Of a DNA stretch of 57,982 bases, positions 15,474-23,459 are shown one piece after another. The position numbers were made by a program, and so were the translations under genes. Below the pieces are notes generated by a model. That model was not told the DNA's origin. It did no database searches and saw nothing but the letters and a program-made list of their open reading frames with translations. The DNA comes from an uncultured Bacteroides sp. (GTDB lineage Bacteria; Bacteroidota; Bacteroidia; Bacteroidales; Bacteroidaceae), in the NCBI GenBank assembly GCA_944321495.1, contig CALULP010000020.1, positions 1 to 57,982 of the forward strand, read 5' to 3'. Numbering within the stretch: the first letter of the stretch is position 1; every line of letters starts with the position of its first letter.

Positions 15474-16658
15474 TCACTGCGGGGCGTGCGCCAGATAGGT
15501 GGCGATGTCCTTGTCGCCACGGCCGGACACGGTGAGCACCACGATGTCCTGCGGGCGGAAACGCATCTTCTCCAGCGTGCCGAGGGCGTGTGCCGACTCC
15601 AGGGCGGGGATGATGCCCTCCAGTCGCGTCAAGCGGTAGGCGGCGCTCAGGGCTTCATCGTCGTCGATGGCATAGGTCATGGCGCGCTTCTTTGCCGCCA
15701 GGTTGGCATGCATGGGTCCGATGCCCGGATAGTCCAGCCCGGCGGAGATGGAGTACGGCTCCTGTATCTGCCCGTCTTCGTCCTGCATCACCAGCGTCTT
15801 GGCGCCGTGGATGATGCCCAGCCGCCCCAGCTGTATGGTGGCTGCCGACAGGCCACTGTCTACCCCCTTGCCTCCGGCTTCGGCGAGGACAATCTTCACC
15901 CTACTGTCGTCGAGGTAGTGGTAGATGGTGCCTGCCGCATTGCTTCCGCCGCCCACGCAGGCCACCAGGTAGTCCGGGTAGTCGCGCCCCTCGTGCTCCA
16001 TGAGCTGCTGCTTTATCTCCCGGCTGATGACCGACTGCAGGCGCGCCACCATGTCGGGGTAGGGGTGCGGGCCCACGGTGGAGCCGATGACGTAGTACGT
16101 GTCTTCCGGGTGGCAGCACCAGTCGCGTATGGCCTCGTTGGTGGCGTCCTTCAGGGTCATGTTGCCCGAGGTGACCGGGCGTACCTTCGCGCCCAGCATC
16201 TTCATGCGCTCCACGTTGACGTGCTGCCGTTCCACATCGGTCTTGCCCATGTAGACGATGCACTCCATGCCCATCAGGGCGCAGACGGTGGCGGTGGCCA
16301 CGCCGTGCTGTCCGGCGCCTGTCTCGGCGATGATGCGCCGCTTGCCCATGCGCCGTGCCAGCAGCACCTGGCCGATGGCGTTGTTTATCTTGTGGGCGCC
16401 GGTATGGTTCAGGTCTTCGCGCTTCAGGTAGATGCGGCAGCCGTACCTTCCGGAGAGCCTTTGGGCGAGGTAGAGGGGCGAGGGGCGTCCCACATAGTCG
16501 CGCAGCAGGGTGTCGAACTCTTGGCGGAAGTCCGCGCTGTCCAGCACTTGCAGGTAGGCCCGGCGCAGCTCCTCCACGCAGCGGTGCAGGATTTCGGGGA
16601 TGTAGGCCCCGCCAAAAGTGCCGTAGTAGCCTTCGTTGTTTACTTGATAAGTTTCCAT
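15474..16658 (-). CDS. trpB: Tryptophan synthase beta chain
   Basis: The 394-residue PLP enzyme joins indole and serine to give tryptophan. The PLP lysine is Lys90 in [23 protein letters not shown], the GGGSNAAG phosphate-binding loop and [11 protein letters not shown] are intact. It is the TrpB1 type that pairs with TrpA, encoded here at the far end of the same operon. As the first structural gene it follows the attenuator leader (trpL and terminator), with about 65 bases between terminator and ATG. Confidence 0.97.
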   Translation of the reverse strand: METYQVNNEGYYGTFGGAYIPEILHRCVEELRRAYLQVLDSADFRQEFDTLLRDYVGRPSPLYLAQRLSGRYGCRIYLKREDLNHTGAHKINNAIGQVLLARRMGKRRIIAETGAGQHGVATATVCALMGMECIVYMGKTDVERQHVNVERMKMLGAKVRPVTSGNMTLKDATNEAIRDWCCHPEDTYYVIGSTVGPHPYPDMVARLQSVISREIKQQLMEHEGRDYPDYLVACVGGGSNAAGTIYHYLDDSRVKIVLAEAGGKGVDSGLSAATIQLGRLGIIHGAKTLVMQDEDGQIQEPYSISAGLDYPGIGPMHANLAAKKRAMTYAIDDDEALSAAYRLTRLEGIIPALESAHALGTLEKMRFRPQDIVVLTVSGRGDKDIATYLAHAPQ

Positions 16659-16722
16659 GATGACTGATGTATTTGTAATTGGTAAGTGTTATGGGTTAAG
16701 TTCCGGGGGATGGGGGCAAAAC

Positions 16723-16757
16723 AAAAAGGGCTGTCGTAAAGTACGACAGCCCTTTTT
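16723..16757 (-). terminator. trp attenuator terminator
   Basis: AAAAAGGGCTGTCGTA and its exact complement TACGACAGCCCTTTTT flank a three-base loop: a 16-bp perfect stem ending in a T-run (TTTTTGTTTT) on the minus strand. It lies between the leader peptide and trpB, so it must be read through for operon expression. Segment GGGCTG in its 5' arm can alternatively pair with CAGCC of the leader (minus strand, 16798-16802). Confidence 0.9.
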
Positions 16758-16797
16758 GCTCTGTTTCTTGTCTCTATGTTGCGGCAGATAGGCACGC

Positions 16798-16843
16798 GGC
16801 TGGTTTCCCTTACGAACTATGGAGTTGTAAGAGGCGCCACCAG
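16798..16843 (-). promoter_or_regulatory. trp leader pause/antiterminator segments
   Basis: On the minus strand CTGGT (16839-16843, containing a leader Trp codon) can pair with ACCAG (16800-16804). CTTAC (about 16826-16830) can pair with GTAAG (about 16809-16813). Together these make a 1:2 hairpin. The adjoining CAGCC (16798-16802) overlaps that ACCAG and is complementary to GGCTG in the terminator, giving a mutually exclusive 2:3 pairing. This is the classical attenuation layout. Pairings were found by eye and energies were not computed. Confidence 0.65.
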
Positions 16844-16872
16844 AAGCGTGTATTTACCGTTGCATGTGTCAT
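16810..16872 (-). CDS. trpL: trp operon leader peptide, 20 residues with two adjacent Trp codons
   Basis: An ATG at 16870-16872 opens a 20-codon frame ending at TAA 16810-16812, with residues TRFWWRLLQLHSS at the C-terminal side. The two consecutive TGG codons (residues 11-12) lie in the arm of a hairpin just upstream of a strong terminator and about 25 bases after the expected transcription start. That is the arrangement of ribosome-mediated trp attenuation: when charged tRNA-Trp is scarce, ribosomes stall at the Trp codons and the terminator cannot form. Tryptophan makes up 10% of the peptide, far above chance. No strong Shine-Dalgarno is seen, as usual in Bacteroidetes. Confidence 0.85.
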   Translation of the reverse strand: MTHATVNTRFWWRLLQLHSS

Positions 16873-16902
16873 AAACTTGGCGTTGTTTCTATCTTTTCGC
16901 TG

Positions 16903-16933
16903 CAAAGATAAGCATAAAAATGACAAATGCAAG
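16903..16933 (-). promoter_or_regulatory. trp operon promoter
   Basis: The minus strand reads CTTG (16930-16933), 19 bases, TATCTTTG (16903-16910), matching the Bacteroidetes consensus at 11 of 12 informative positions. Transcription should begin near 16896, giving a leader of about 240 bases before trpB. Confidence 0.8.
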
Positions 16934-16948
16934 CGGAAGGAAGGTTTT

Positions 16949-17025
16949 TTAGTGATTAGTGATTAGTGATTAGTGATGGGTGCGGTCACTCTATTAACCA
17001 CTAATCACTAACCGTTAACCGCAAA
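16949..17025. repeat. TTAGTGA heptamer hairpin between the M16 gene and the trp promoter
   Basis: The left arm 16949-16976 is four exact TTAGTGA units. The right arm 16991-17025 reads on the minus strand TTTGCGG, TTAACGG, TTAGTGA, TTAGTGG, TTAATAG. The loop of 14 bases has no gene. The right arm starts 2 bases after the M16 stop codon, and the variant order (CGG units outside, TTAAT innermost) matches the other two loci. It may also serve as a terminator-like spacer. Confidence 0.9.
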
Positions 17026-17027
17026 CT

Positions 17028-19955
17028 TTAGTATCCGAAGATGTCTTGGGTGGTCAGTTCGGTGACGGGGCCAATCTTCTTCAGGGCCTCCATGTCGAGG
17101 TCTTTCTTGTTGCCTAGGATGCCGTAGTAGTACGTGCGTCCTTTCACCCATTGCTGCTGGAAGGCTGCCACGTCGTCCAGCGTCATGTTCTGGATGTCGT
17201 TGTACAGCTTGATGCGGCTGTCCACCGTCTGCCCCAGGTCTTCGGCATCCAGGTAGTCCCAGATGACGTTCATCTTGGTGATGCGGTCGGTGCGCAGGCG
17301 GGTAATCATGGCGTCCTTGGCGAGGCGGAAAGCGTTCTCGGACAGCGGCATGTTGTTGATGATGTCGTTGAAGGTGTTCACGGCATCCATCAGCTTGTCG
17401 CTCTGCGTGGCTATCTGCGAGACGAAGTAGTAGTTCTGGTCCAGATAGCCCGGTGCGTTCAGTCCTGCCCAGGCGGAGTAGGCCAGTCCGCGGCTTTCGC
17501 GCATCTCCTGAAAGACGATGCTGTTCATGCCGCCGCCGAAGTACTCGTCGTACAGCTGGCGTCCGGGCTCAATGGCGGGGTCGAACTTCTCGCCCTTGTT
17601 GGAGTACTGTATCATGTAGAGATTCTTGGCATCGTAGGGAGCCACGAAGATGCGTGTCTCGGGCGTCTGGCGCATGGTTACACGGTAGGCGGGTGCGGGG
17701 ATGTCCTGCAACGTCCCGGGTGTCTGGTGCTGCTTGTCGATGATGGCCAGCAGTTCGTCCGTGGTGCTGGGGCCGTAGTACAGGATGCGGTGCTTGTAGC
17801 TGCCCAGCCCGTGGATGCGGTCTACCAGTTGTTGCGGGTCGGTGGCTTTCAGCTCGGCCTCGGTGAGTTGCAGCTTGAGTACTTCGGGGCCGTACCACGT
17901 GTATCGCATCAGCCGTGAGAAGTTGCTGCTTTGGTTCAGCTTGGCGTCCTGGCGGGCTTTCAGCAGGTCGGCCACGAGGTTGCTCCAGGCTTGCGGATTG
18001 ACTTGCGCGTCGGCCAGCAGCTTCTCGAAGAGGGCCATGGATTGGGGCAGGTACTCGTTCAGTCCGGTCAGGGCGACGTGGGTGCGGCGGCTTCCGCTGG
18101 AAACGCTGAAGCTGCACGCCATGCGGTAGAACTCCTGTTTCACCTGTTCGGGCGTGAGGTCGCTGGTGCCCAGGTATTCCAGGTATTGGGCGGCAAGGGA
18201 GAGGTAGCGGTCCTGTTCACTGCCCATGTCGAAGAGGTAGACCAGCTGGAACGTGTCGTCCGAGGTGTTCTGCTTGTAGAGCACGGGGATAGCGCCGCCC
18301 TTTGCCGTGAGTTGCGTCAGGTCTTTCGTGTAGTCCAGGAAGACGGGCTCGATGGGTGCGGCTGCGGCGGCTTCAGCCTGAATCTGGGTGAGGAAGGCGC
18401 TGGCCGTGTCGCGGTTCATGGCGATGGGGGTGATTTGCGGCTTGTCTATCTTCTTTTCGTTGGGGTCTTTGCCTTGGCGCTTGTACACGGCCACGTAGTT
18501 GTCGTCGCGCAGGTACTTGTTGGCCAGGTCTATAATCTGTTGCTTCGTGACCTTTGAGGCACGCTCCAGTATGCTTACCTCGTTGCTCCAGTCGGTGCCG
18601 TTGACGAACGACTGCACGAACCAGTCGGCGCGGCTGCTGTTGCTTTGCAGTTGGTATTGCAGCATCAGTTTGAAGTTGTTCACCGTGGCTTCCAGCAGGG
18701 CGTCGTCGAAGTCGCCGTCGCGCAGTTTCTTCAGTTCGCCCAGCAGCAGGTCTTTCACCTCGTCGAGCGATTGCCCTGCCTTGGGCCGTCCGGCCATCTC
18801 GAAGGTGCCGTAGTCGGCCATCAGCGAGGGATAGGCGTAGGCGCTCAGCGTTTTCTGCTGTTGGATCAGGTCGAGGTCGATGAGGCCGGCCTGTCCGTTG
18901 TACAGTATCTGTCCTACCACCTGCATCAGTTCGGCGTCGGGGTCGGAGGCGGCGGGCAGGCGCCAGGCCAGTGTGATGTTCTCGGCATCGGGTCCCAGCA
19001 CTTCGCGCACGATGGGTGCGGTGATGTCAGTTTCCTTCGGCAGGTCCAGCTTGGGCAGGTTGGGGTTGGGTTGCAGGGTGCCGAAGTACTTGTCGATGGT
19101 CTGTATCATCTGGTCGGGGTCGAAGTCGCCGCTGAGGCAGATGGCCATGTTGTTGGGCACGTACCACACCTTGTAGTACTCCTTGATGTTGGTGATGGAG
19201 GGGTTCTTCAGGTGTTCCTGCGTGCCGAGAATCGTCTGCGTGCCGTAGGGGTGGTGGGGGAAGAGGGCGGACAGGGTGGCCTCCCATACCTTGCGGTTGT
19301 CCTGGGTGAGTGACATGTTCTTTTCCTCGTACACCGTTTCCAGCTCGGTGTGGAAGCCGCGGATGACGCAGTTCCGGAAGCGGTCGGCTTGTATCTTGGC
19401 CCACTCTTCCACCTGGTTGGCGGGGATGTCTTCGGTGTAGCAGGTCACGTCGAAGCTGGTGTAGGCGTTGGTGCCGTTGGCACCGATGGCTGCCATCAGC
19501 TTGTCGTATTCGTTGGGGATGGCCAGCTTGGAGGCTTCGTAAGAGAGGCTGTCTATCGTGTGGTAGATGGCCTTGCGCCGGGCCTCGTCCGTCGTCTGGC
19601 GGTAAACTTCAAATTGCTGTTCAATCTGGTCGAGCAGCGGCTTCTCGGCTTCGTAGTTCTGGGTGCCGAAGTGGGTGGTGCCCTTGAACATCAGATGTTC
19701 GAAGTAGTGCGCCAGCCCGGTGGTTTCGGCGGGGTCGTTCTTGCCGCCCACGCGCACGGCGATGTAGGTCTGGATGCGGGGTTCGTCTTTGTTGACACTC
19801 ATGTACACCTTCAGTCCGTTGTCGAGGGTGTAGATGCGTGCCTGGAGCGGGTCGCCCGGCACGGTTTCATACGGGTACTTCGAGGAGCAACTCCCCAAAG
19901 CCAGGGCAGCCAGCACAAGGGCGGGCATGCCCAACATTTTCAATAGTTTGTTCAT
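17028..19955 (-). CDS. M16-family zinc metallopeptidase, lipoprotein, two fused M16 repeats
   Basis: The 975-residue protein begins with a lipoprotein signal (ALALGSC, Cys about 23). The first M16 domain holds the inverted zinc motif HYFEH (HxxEH) with the downstream glutamate in ELETVYEEKNM. The second, inactive domain begins around residue 530, with FVAPYDAKN and FGGGMNSIVFQEMRESRGLAYS. Such periplasmic or outer-membrane-attached enzymes degrade oligopeptides; the substrate here is unknown. Length fits two-domain PqqL-like members. It is transcribed alone, towards the trp promoter. A TATATTTG box lies at 19984-19991 upstream. Confidence 0.93.
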   Translation of the reverse strand: MNKLLKMLGMPALVLAALALGSCSSKYPYETVPGDPLQARIYTLDNGLKVYMSVNKDEPRIQTYIAVRVGGKNDPAETTGLAHYFEHLMFKGTTHFGTQNYEAEKPLLDQIEQQFEVYRQTTDEARRKAIYHTIDSLSYEASKLAIPNEYDKLMAAIGANGTNAYTSFDVTCYTEDIPANQVEEWAKIQADRFRNCVIRGFHTELETVYEEKNMSLTQDNRKVWEATLSALFPHHPYGTQTILGTQEHLKNPSITNIKEYYKVWYVPNNMAICLSGDFDPDQMIQTIDKYFGTLQPNPNLPKLDLPKETDITAPIVREVLGPDAENITLAWRLPAASDPDAELMQVVGQILYNGQAGLIDLDLIQQQKTLSAYAYPSLMADYGTFEMAGRPKAGQSLDEVKDLLLGELKKLRDGDFDDALLEATVNNFKLMLQYQLQSNSSRADWFVQSFVNGTDWSNEVSILERASKVTKQQIIDLANKYLRDDNYVAVYKRQGKDPNEKKIDKPQITPIAMNRDTASAFLTQIQAEAAAAAPIEPVFLDYTKDLTQLTAKGGAIPVLYKQNTSDDTFQLVYLFDMGSEQDRYLSLAAQYLEYLGTSDLTPEQVKQEFYRMACSFSVSSGSRRTHVALTGLNEYLPQSMALFEKLLADAQVNPQAWSNLVADLLKARQDAKLNQSSNFSRLMRYTWYGPEVLKLQLTEAELKATDPQQLVDRIHGLGSYKHRILYYGPSTTDELLAIIDKQHQTPGTLQDIPAPAYRVTMRQTPETRIFVAPYDAKNLYMIQYSNKGEKFDPAIEPGRQLYDEYFGGGMNSIVFQEMRESRGLAYSAWAGLNAPGYLDQNYYFVSQIATQSDKLMDAVNTFNDIINNMPLSENAFRLAKDAMITRLRTDRITKMNVIWDYLDAEDLGQTVDSRIKLYNDIQNMTLDDVAAFQQQWVKGRTYYYGILGNKKDLDMEALKKIGPVTELTTQDIFGY

Positions 19956-20042
19956 AAATGGTCTGATGTTGGATTGACGGGCGCAAATATAGGAGTTTTT
20001 TGCGTAGCGTGTTCAGTGACAGCGATAAATAACTGCTGTCCT

Positions 20043-20108
20043 TGGCATAGTATCGCTGTCGTGCTGGCGTAGTATCGCTACCGTGCTGGCGTAGTATCGC
20101 TTGCTTGG
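20043..20108. repeat. Three tandem 22-bp repeats upstream of prfB
   Basis: Units starting at 20043, 20065 and 20087 share TGGCGTAGTATCGCT followed by a variable end. They are followed by a GGTAGCG...CGCTACC dyad. A related stretch (CGCTATCGTGTTGGCG) occurs at about 36034-36049 upstream of the fourth sulfatase, so the element is dispersed. Confidence 0.8.
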
Positions 20109-20231
20109 TAGCGATGGGACGCTACCAGACAGGCAAAAGGCCTCTTTGACGGGGGGCTTCCGTCGTGCTTTTTTTGTGTGGTTTTTTCATAAGACAAGCG
20201 TTGCTCCAGTGATAAAAACAAGGCGGCTTGT

Positions 20232-20262
20232 TTTGTATTGCCTTCGGTTTGCACTATCTTTG
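20232..20262 (+). promoter_or_regulatory. prfB promoter
   Basis: TTTG at 20232-20235, exactly 19 bases, then TATCTTTG at 20255-20262: a perfect consensus match. It ends 21 bases before the prfB ATG. Confidence 0.85.
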
Positions 20263-20283
20263 CCCTCTCAAAACAACCCGTTT

Positions 20284-21408
20284 ATGATTACTGTCGAACA
20301 ACTGAAAGATGTCAAGGAACGTACCGAAGCGTTGAACCGCTATCTGGGCATTGAAGAAAAAAAGATACAAGTGGAAGAAGAACAGCTGCGCACCCAGGCT
20401 CCCGGTTTCTGGGACGACCAGAAGGCTGCCGAGGCGCAGATGAAGAAGGTGAAGGCGTTGCAGCAATGGATTAACGGCTACAACGAGGTGAAAACCCTTG
20501 CCGACGAGCTGCAACTGGCCTACGACTTCTATAAGGACGAGCTGGTGACCGAGGCGGAACTGGACGAAGCCTACACCAAGGCGCTGGCCGCCGTGGAGGC
20601 ACTGGAACTGAAGAACATGCTGCGCGACGAGGCCGACCAGATGGACTGCGTGCTCAAGATAAATTCGGGCGCCGGAGGCACCGAAAGCCAGGACTGGGCC
20701 AGCATGCTGATGCGCATGTACCTGCGCTATGCCGAGACGCACGGATACAAGACCGCCGTCGCCAACCTGCAAGAGGGCGACGAGGCGGGCATCAAGACCT
20801 GCACCATCGAAATCAGCGGCGACTATGCCTACGGCTACCTGAAGGGCGAGAACGGCGTGCATAGACTGGTGCGCGTGTCGCCCTACAATGCGCAGGGCAA
20901 GCGCATGACTTCCTTTGCCTCGGTCTTCGTCACCCCGCTGGTGGACGACACCATCGAGGTGAACATCGAGCCGGCACGCATCTCGTGGGACACCTTCCGC
21001 AGCGGCGGCGCGGGCGGACAGAACGTCAACAAGGTAGAGTCCGGCGTGCGCCTGCGCTACCAGTACAAAGACCCCTACACGGGCGAAGAAGAAGAAATCC
21101 TCATCGAGAATACCGAGACGCGCGACCAGCCCAAGAACCGTGAGAACGCCCTCCGCCTGCTGCGCTCCATGCTCTACGACAAGGAGATGAAGCACCGCAT
21201 GGCCGAGCAGGCCAAGATTGAGGCAGGCAAGAAGAAGATAGAGTGGGGCTCGCAGATTCGGAGCTACGTCTTCGACGACCGCCGCGTCAAGGACCACCGC
21301 ACCAACTACCAGACCTCGGACGTGAACGGCGTGATGGACGGCAAGATAGACGGTTTCATCAAGGCCTACCTGATGGAGTTTGCCGGAGCCGGAGAGGAAA
21401 GCCTCTGA
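20284..21408 (+). CDS. prfB: Peptide chain release factor 2
   Basis: The 374-residue class I release factor recognises UGA and UAA and hydrolyses peptidyl-tRNA with the GGQ loop (SGGAGGQNVNK). ATG 20284 starts MITVEQLKDVKERTEAL. Upstream in-frame codons precede the promoter and are not used. Many bacterial prfB genes need a +1 frameshift at an early in-frame UGA (CTTTGAC near codon 25). Here the equivalent place reads RYLGIEEK with no stop, so that autoregulation is absent. The stop-codon-reading tripeptide SPF of the E. coli protein appears as SPY (VSPYNAQGKR). The end GAGEESL is ordinary. Confidence 0.97.
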   Translation: MITVEQLKDVKERTEALNRYLGIEEKKIQVEEEQLRTQAPGFWDDQKAAEAQMKKVKALQQWINGYNEVKTLADELQLAYDFYKDELVTEAELDEAYTKALAAVEALELKNMLRDEADQMDCVLKINSGAGGTESQDWASMLMRMYLRYAETHGYKTAVANLQEGDEAGIKTCTIEISGDYAYGYLKGENGVHRLVRVSPYNAQGKRMTSFASVFVTPLVDDTIEVNIEPARISWDTFRSGGAGGQNVNKVESGVRLRYQYKDPYTGEEEEILIENTETRDQPKNRENALRLLRSMLYDKEMKHRMAEQAKIEAGKKKIEWGSQIRSYVFDDRRVKDHRTNYQTSDVNGVMDGKIDGFIKAYLMEFAGAGEESL

Positions 21409-21484
21409 AAATTCTGACCCGTTCTCTTGCATACTTCCTGAAAATGCGCTTACTTTGTTGTTGGACTAAAATCCTTGAAGAACT

Positions 21485-21619
21485 ATGAACAGAAACGAGA
21501 AAAGGGCAGCACATGCCCGCGAAGAAGAAAAAAAAGGCAATAAAGTAGTGGTAATCATGGGCATCATCGCTGTATTGCTGGCCATTGGCATTATTGCCGT
21601 AGCATCGTTGCTGGGCTGA
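21485..21619 (+). CDS. Small single-span membrane protein, 44 residues
   Basis: The frame ATG 21485 to TGA 21617-21619 encodes a charged N-terminus (MNRNEKRAAHAREEEKKGNK) followed by one hydrophobic helix (VVVIMGIIAVLLAIGIIAV). The stop overlaps the ATG of the CYTH gene (TGATG), which supports real translation and coupling. It lies 76 bases after prfB and is probably in the same transcript. No family is recognised; its topology would be N-in with a single span. Confidence 0.7.
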   Translation: MNRNEKRAAHAREEEKKGNKVVVIMGIIAVLLAIGIIAVASLLG

Positions 21620-22104
21620 TGGCGGCCCATCAGGAGATAGAACGCAAGTTCCTGGTGACAGGCGACGGTTACAAGCAGCAGGCCAGTTCGCAAAGCCGGG
21701 TGGTGCAGGGCTACATCAGCAGCGCGAGGGGGCGTACCGTAAGGGTACGCATCCGCGACGGACGGGGGTACCTCACCATCAAGGGGGCGTCCAATGCCTC
21801 GGGCACTACCCGCTACGAGTGGGAGCGGGAACTCCCGCTGGAGGAAGCCGAGGAACTGATGCGGCTGTGCGAGCCGGGCATCATCGACAAGGTGCGTTAC
21901 CTGGTGCCGTGTGGCGGGCATACGTTCGAGGTGGACGAGTTCCACGGCGAAAACCAAGGCCTGGTCGTTGCCGAGGTGGAGCTGTCCCGCGAAGACGAGC
22001 CGTTTGAACGCCCTGCTTTCTTGGGGCGTGAAGTGACGGGCGACGTGCGTTACTACAACTCGCAGTTGATGAAACATCCTTATACGGAGTGGGAAGCGGA
22101 ATGA
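21619..22104 (+). CDS. CYTH-domain protein (triphosphate tunnel metalloenzyme family)
   Basis: The 161-residue protein opens with the signature EIERKFLV. The alternating charged strands RVRIRDGRGYLTIKG, YEWERELPLEEAEEL, FEVDEFHGENQGLVVAEVEL and the final GREVTGDVRYYNSQL complete the family pattern. CYTH enzymes bind triphosphates with metal ions in a beta tunnel; short bacterial ones are often inorganic triphosphatases. The actual substrate is not deducible. It is translationally coupled to the small membrane protein. Confidence 0.9.
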   Translation: MAAHQEIERKFLVTGDGYKQQASSQSRVVQGYISSARGRTVRVRIRDGRGYLTIKGASNASGTTRYEWERELPLEEAEELMRLCEPGIIDKVRYLVPCGGHTFEVDEFHGENQGLVVAEVELSREDEPFERPAFLGREVTGDVRYYNSQLMKHPYTEWEAE

Positions 22105-22147
22105 GCCGTTGCATTCTTCCTCCTCCCTTTTCTTAAAGTGTACCGGT

Positions 22148-23440
22148 ATGGGACAAATTTATCAATATTTGCCGCAGGAGTTGGTTACGTTTGTTTTGGT
22201 TACCGTTTTTTCCCTGCTTATCGGCCTTTCGCAGCGCAAAATCAGCTTGAGACGGGAGGGCGAGACCACCTTGTTCGGTACCGACCGCACATTCACCTTT
22301 ATCGGCATCCTGGGCTACCTGCTTTACATCCTTGAACCGGAGGGTTACCGCCTTTTCATAGGAGGCGGGGCTATCCTTGGCGTGCTGTTGGCGTTGAATT
22401 ATTACGTCAAGCAGTCGCAGTACCATGTGTTTGGCATCACGACCATTATCATTGCGCTCATCACTTATTGCCTGGCGCCGGTTGTCATCACGCAGCCCCT
22501 GTGGTTCTCGGTGATGGTGGTTGTGGTGGTGCTGTTGCTCACCGAGCTGAAACATACCTTTACCGAACTGGCGCAGCGCATGAAGAACGACGAGATGGTT
22601 ACGCTCGCCAAGTTCCTTGCCATCAGCGGCATCATCCTCCCTATGCTCCCCGACAAGAACCTCTCCCCGAATATCAGCCTGACGCCGTATAACATCTGGC
22701 TGACCACGGTGGTGGTATCCGGCATTTCCTACCTTTCCTATCTGTTGCGGCGCTACGTGTTCCATCGGTCGGGCATTCTGGTGTCGGGCATCATCGGCGG
22801 GCTGTACAGCAGTACGGCAACCATTTCCGTGCTGGCACGCAAAAGCCGTGAGGCTTCCCCGCAGGATGTCCCGGAATATGCGGCGGCCATGCTGTTTGCC
22901 GTCAGCATGATGTTCTTGCGTTTCCTGATACTGATAGGCATCTTCAGCATGGAGGCATTGGCGGTCATATACCCTTATCTGCTTGCCATGTCTGTGGTGT
23001 CGGCAGGGGTGGCCTGGTACATACATACCCGCCGGCAGCGCACCAAGGTGGATGGGCAGCTGGAGGAGGACGACACGAAGAACCCCTTGGAGTTCAAGGT
23101 GGCGCTGATTTTTGCCTTGCTGTTCGTGGTGTTCACGCTGCTCACGCATTACACGTTGCTCTATGCCGGCACCCGCGGGCTGAATGTGCTCTCGTTCATT
23201 TCCGGCTTCAGCGACATCACCCCTTTTATCCTGAACTTAGTGCAGGGCACGGGCGGCGTGGCCGTGCTGGTCATTGCGGCGTGCAGCCTGCAGGCCATCA
23301 TCAGCAACATTGTAATAAACATGGGCTATGCCCTGTTCTTTGCCGGGCGGAAGAGCCTGTTGCGCCCTTGGATTCTGGGCGGCTTCGGTTGCGTCATCGC
23401 CGTCAACGTGGCGTTGCTGCTGGTGTTCTACTGTCTGTAA
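22148..23440 (+). CDS. MgtC/SapB-type N-terminus with DUF4010 membrane domain
   Basis: The 430-residue integral membrane protein starts at ATG 22148 (MGQIYQYLPQELVTF). The first 140 residues resemble MgtC/SapB proteins (LIGLSQRKISLRREG, FGTDRTFTFIGILGY). The rest is the DUF4010 region with GGLYSSTATISVLARKSRE and about 8 further spans. Function is not established; ion-homeostasis roles are assumed for MgtC relatives. It follows the CYTH gene by 43 bases on the same strand and converges on the anSME gene. Confidence 0.85.
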   Translation: MGQIYQYLPQELVTFVLVTVFSLLIGLSQRKISLRREGETTLFGTDRTFTFIGILGYLLYILEPEGYRLFIGGGAILGVLLALNYYVKQSQYHVFGITTIIIALITYCLAPVVITQPLWFSVMVVVVVLLLTELKHTFTELAQRMKNDEMVTLAKFLAISGIILPMLPDKNLSPNISLTPYNIWLTTVVVSGISYLSYLLRRYVFHRSGILVSGIIGGLYSSTATISVLARKSREASPQDVPEYAAAMLFAVSMMFLRFLILIGIFSMEALAVIYPYLLAMSVVSAGVAWYIHTRRQRTKVDGQLEEDDTKNPLEFKVALIFALLFVVFTLLTHYTLLYAGTRGLNVLSFISGFSDITPFILNLVQGTGGVAVLVIAACSLQAIISNIVINMGYALFFAGRKSLLRPWILGGFGCVIAVNVALLLVFYCL

Positions 23441-23459
23441 TCTGCCGGACGTAGTGGTT

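Larger units (their letters stand above)
19956..20283. other. 328-base divergent intergenic region (M16 / prfB)
   Basis: It contains a minus-strand TATATTTG box for the M16 gene (19984-19991), three 22-bp tandem units (20043-20108), a GGTAGCG/CGCTACC dyad (20107-20126) and the prfB promoter. I see no small gene in it. Confidence 0.7.
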
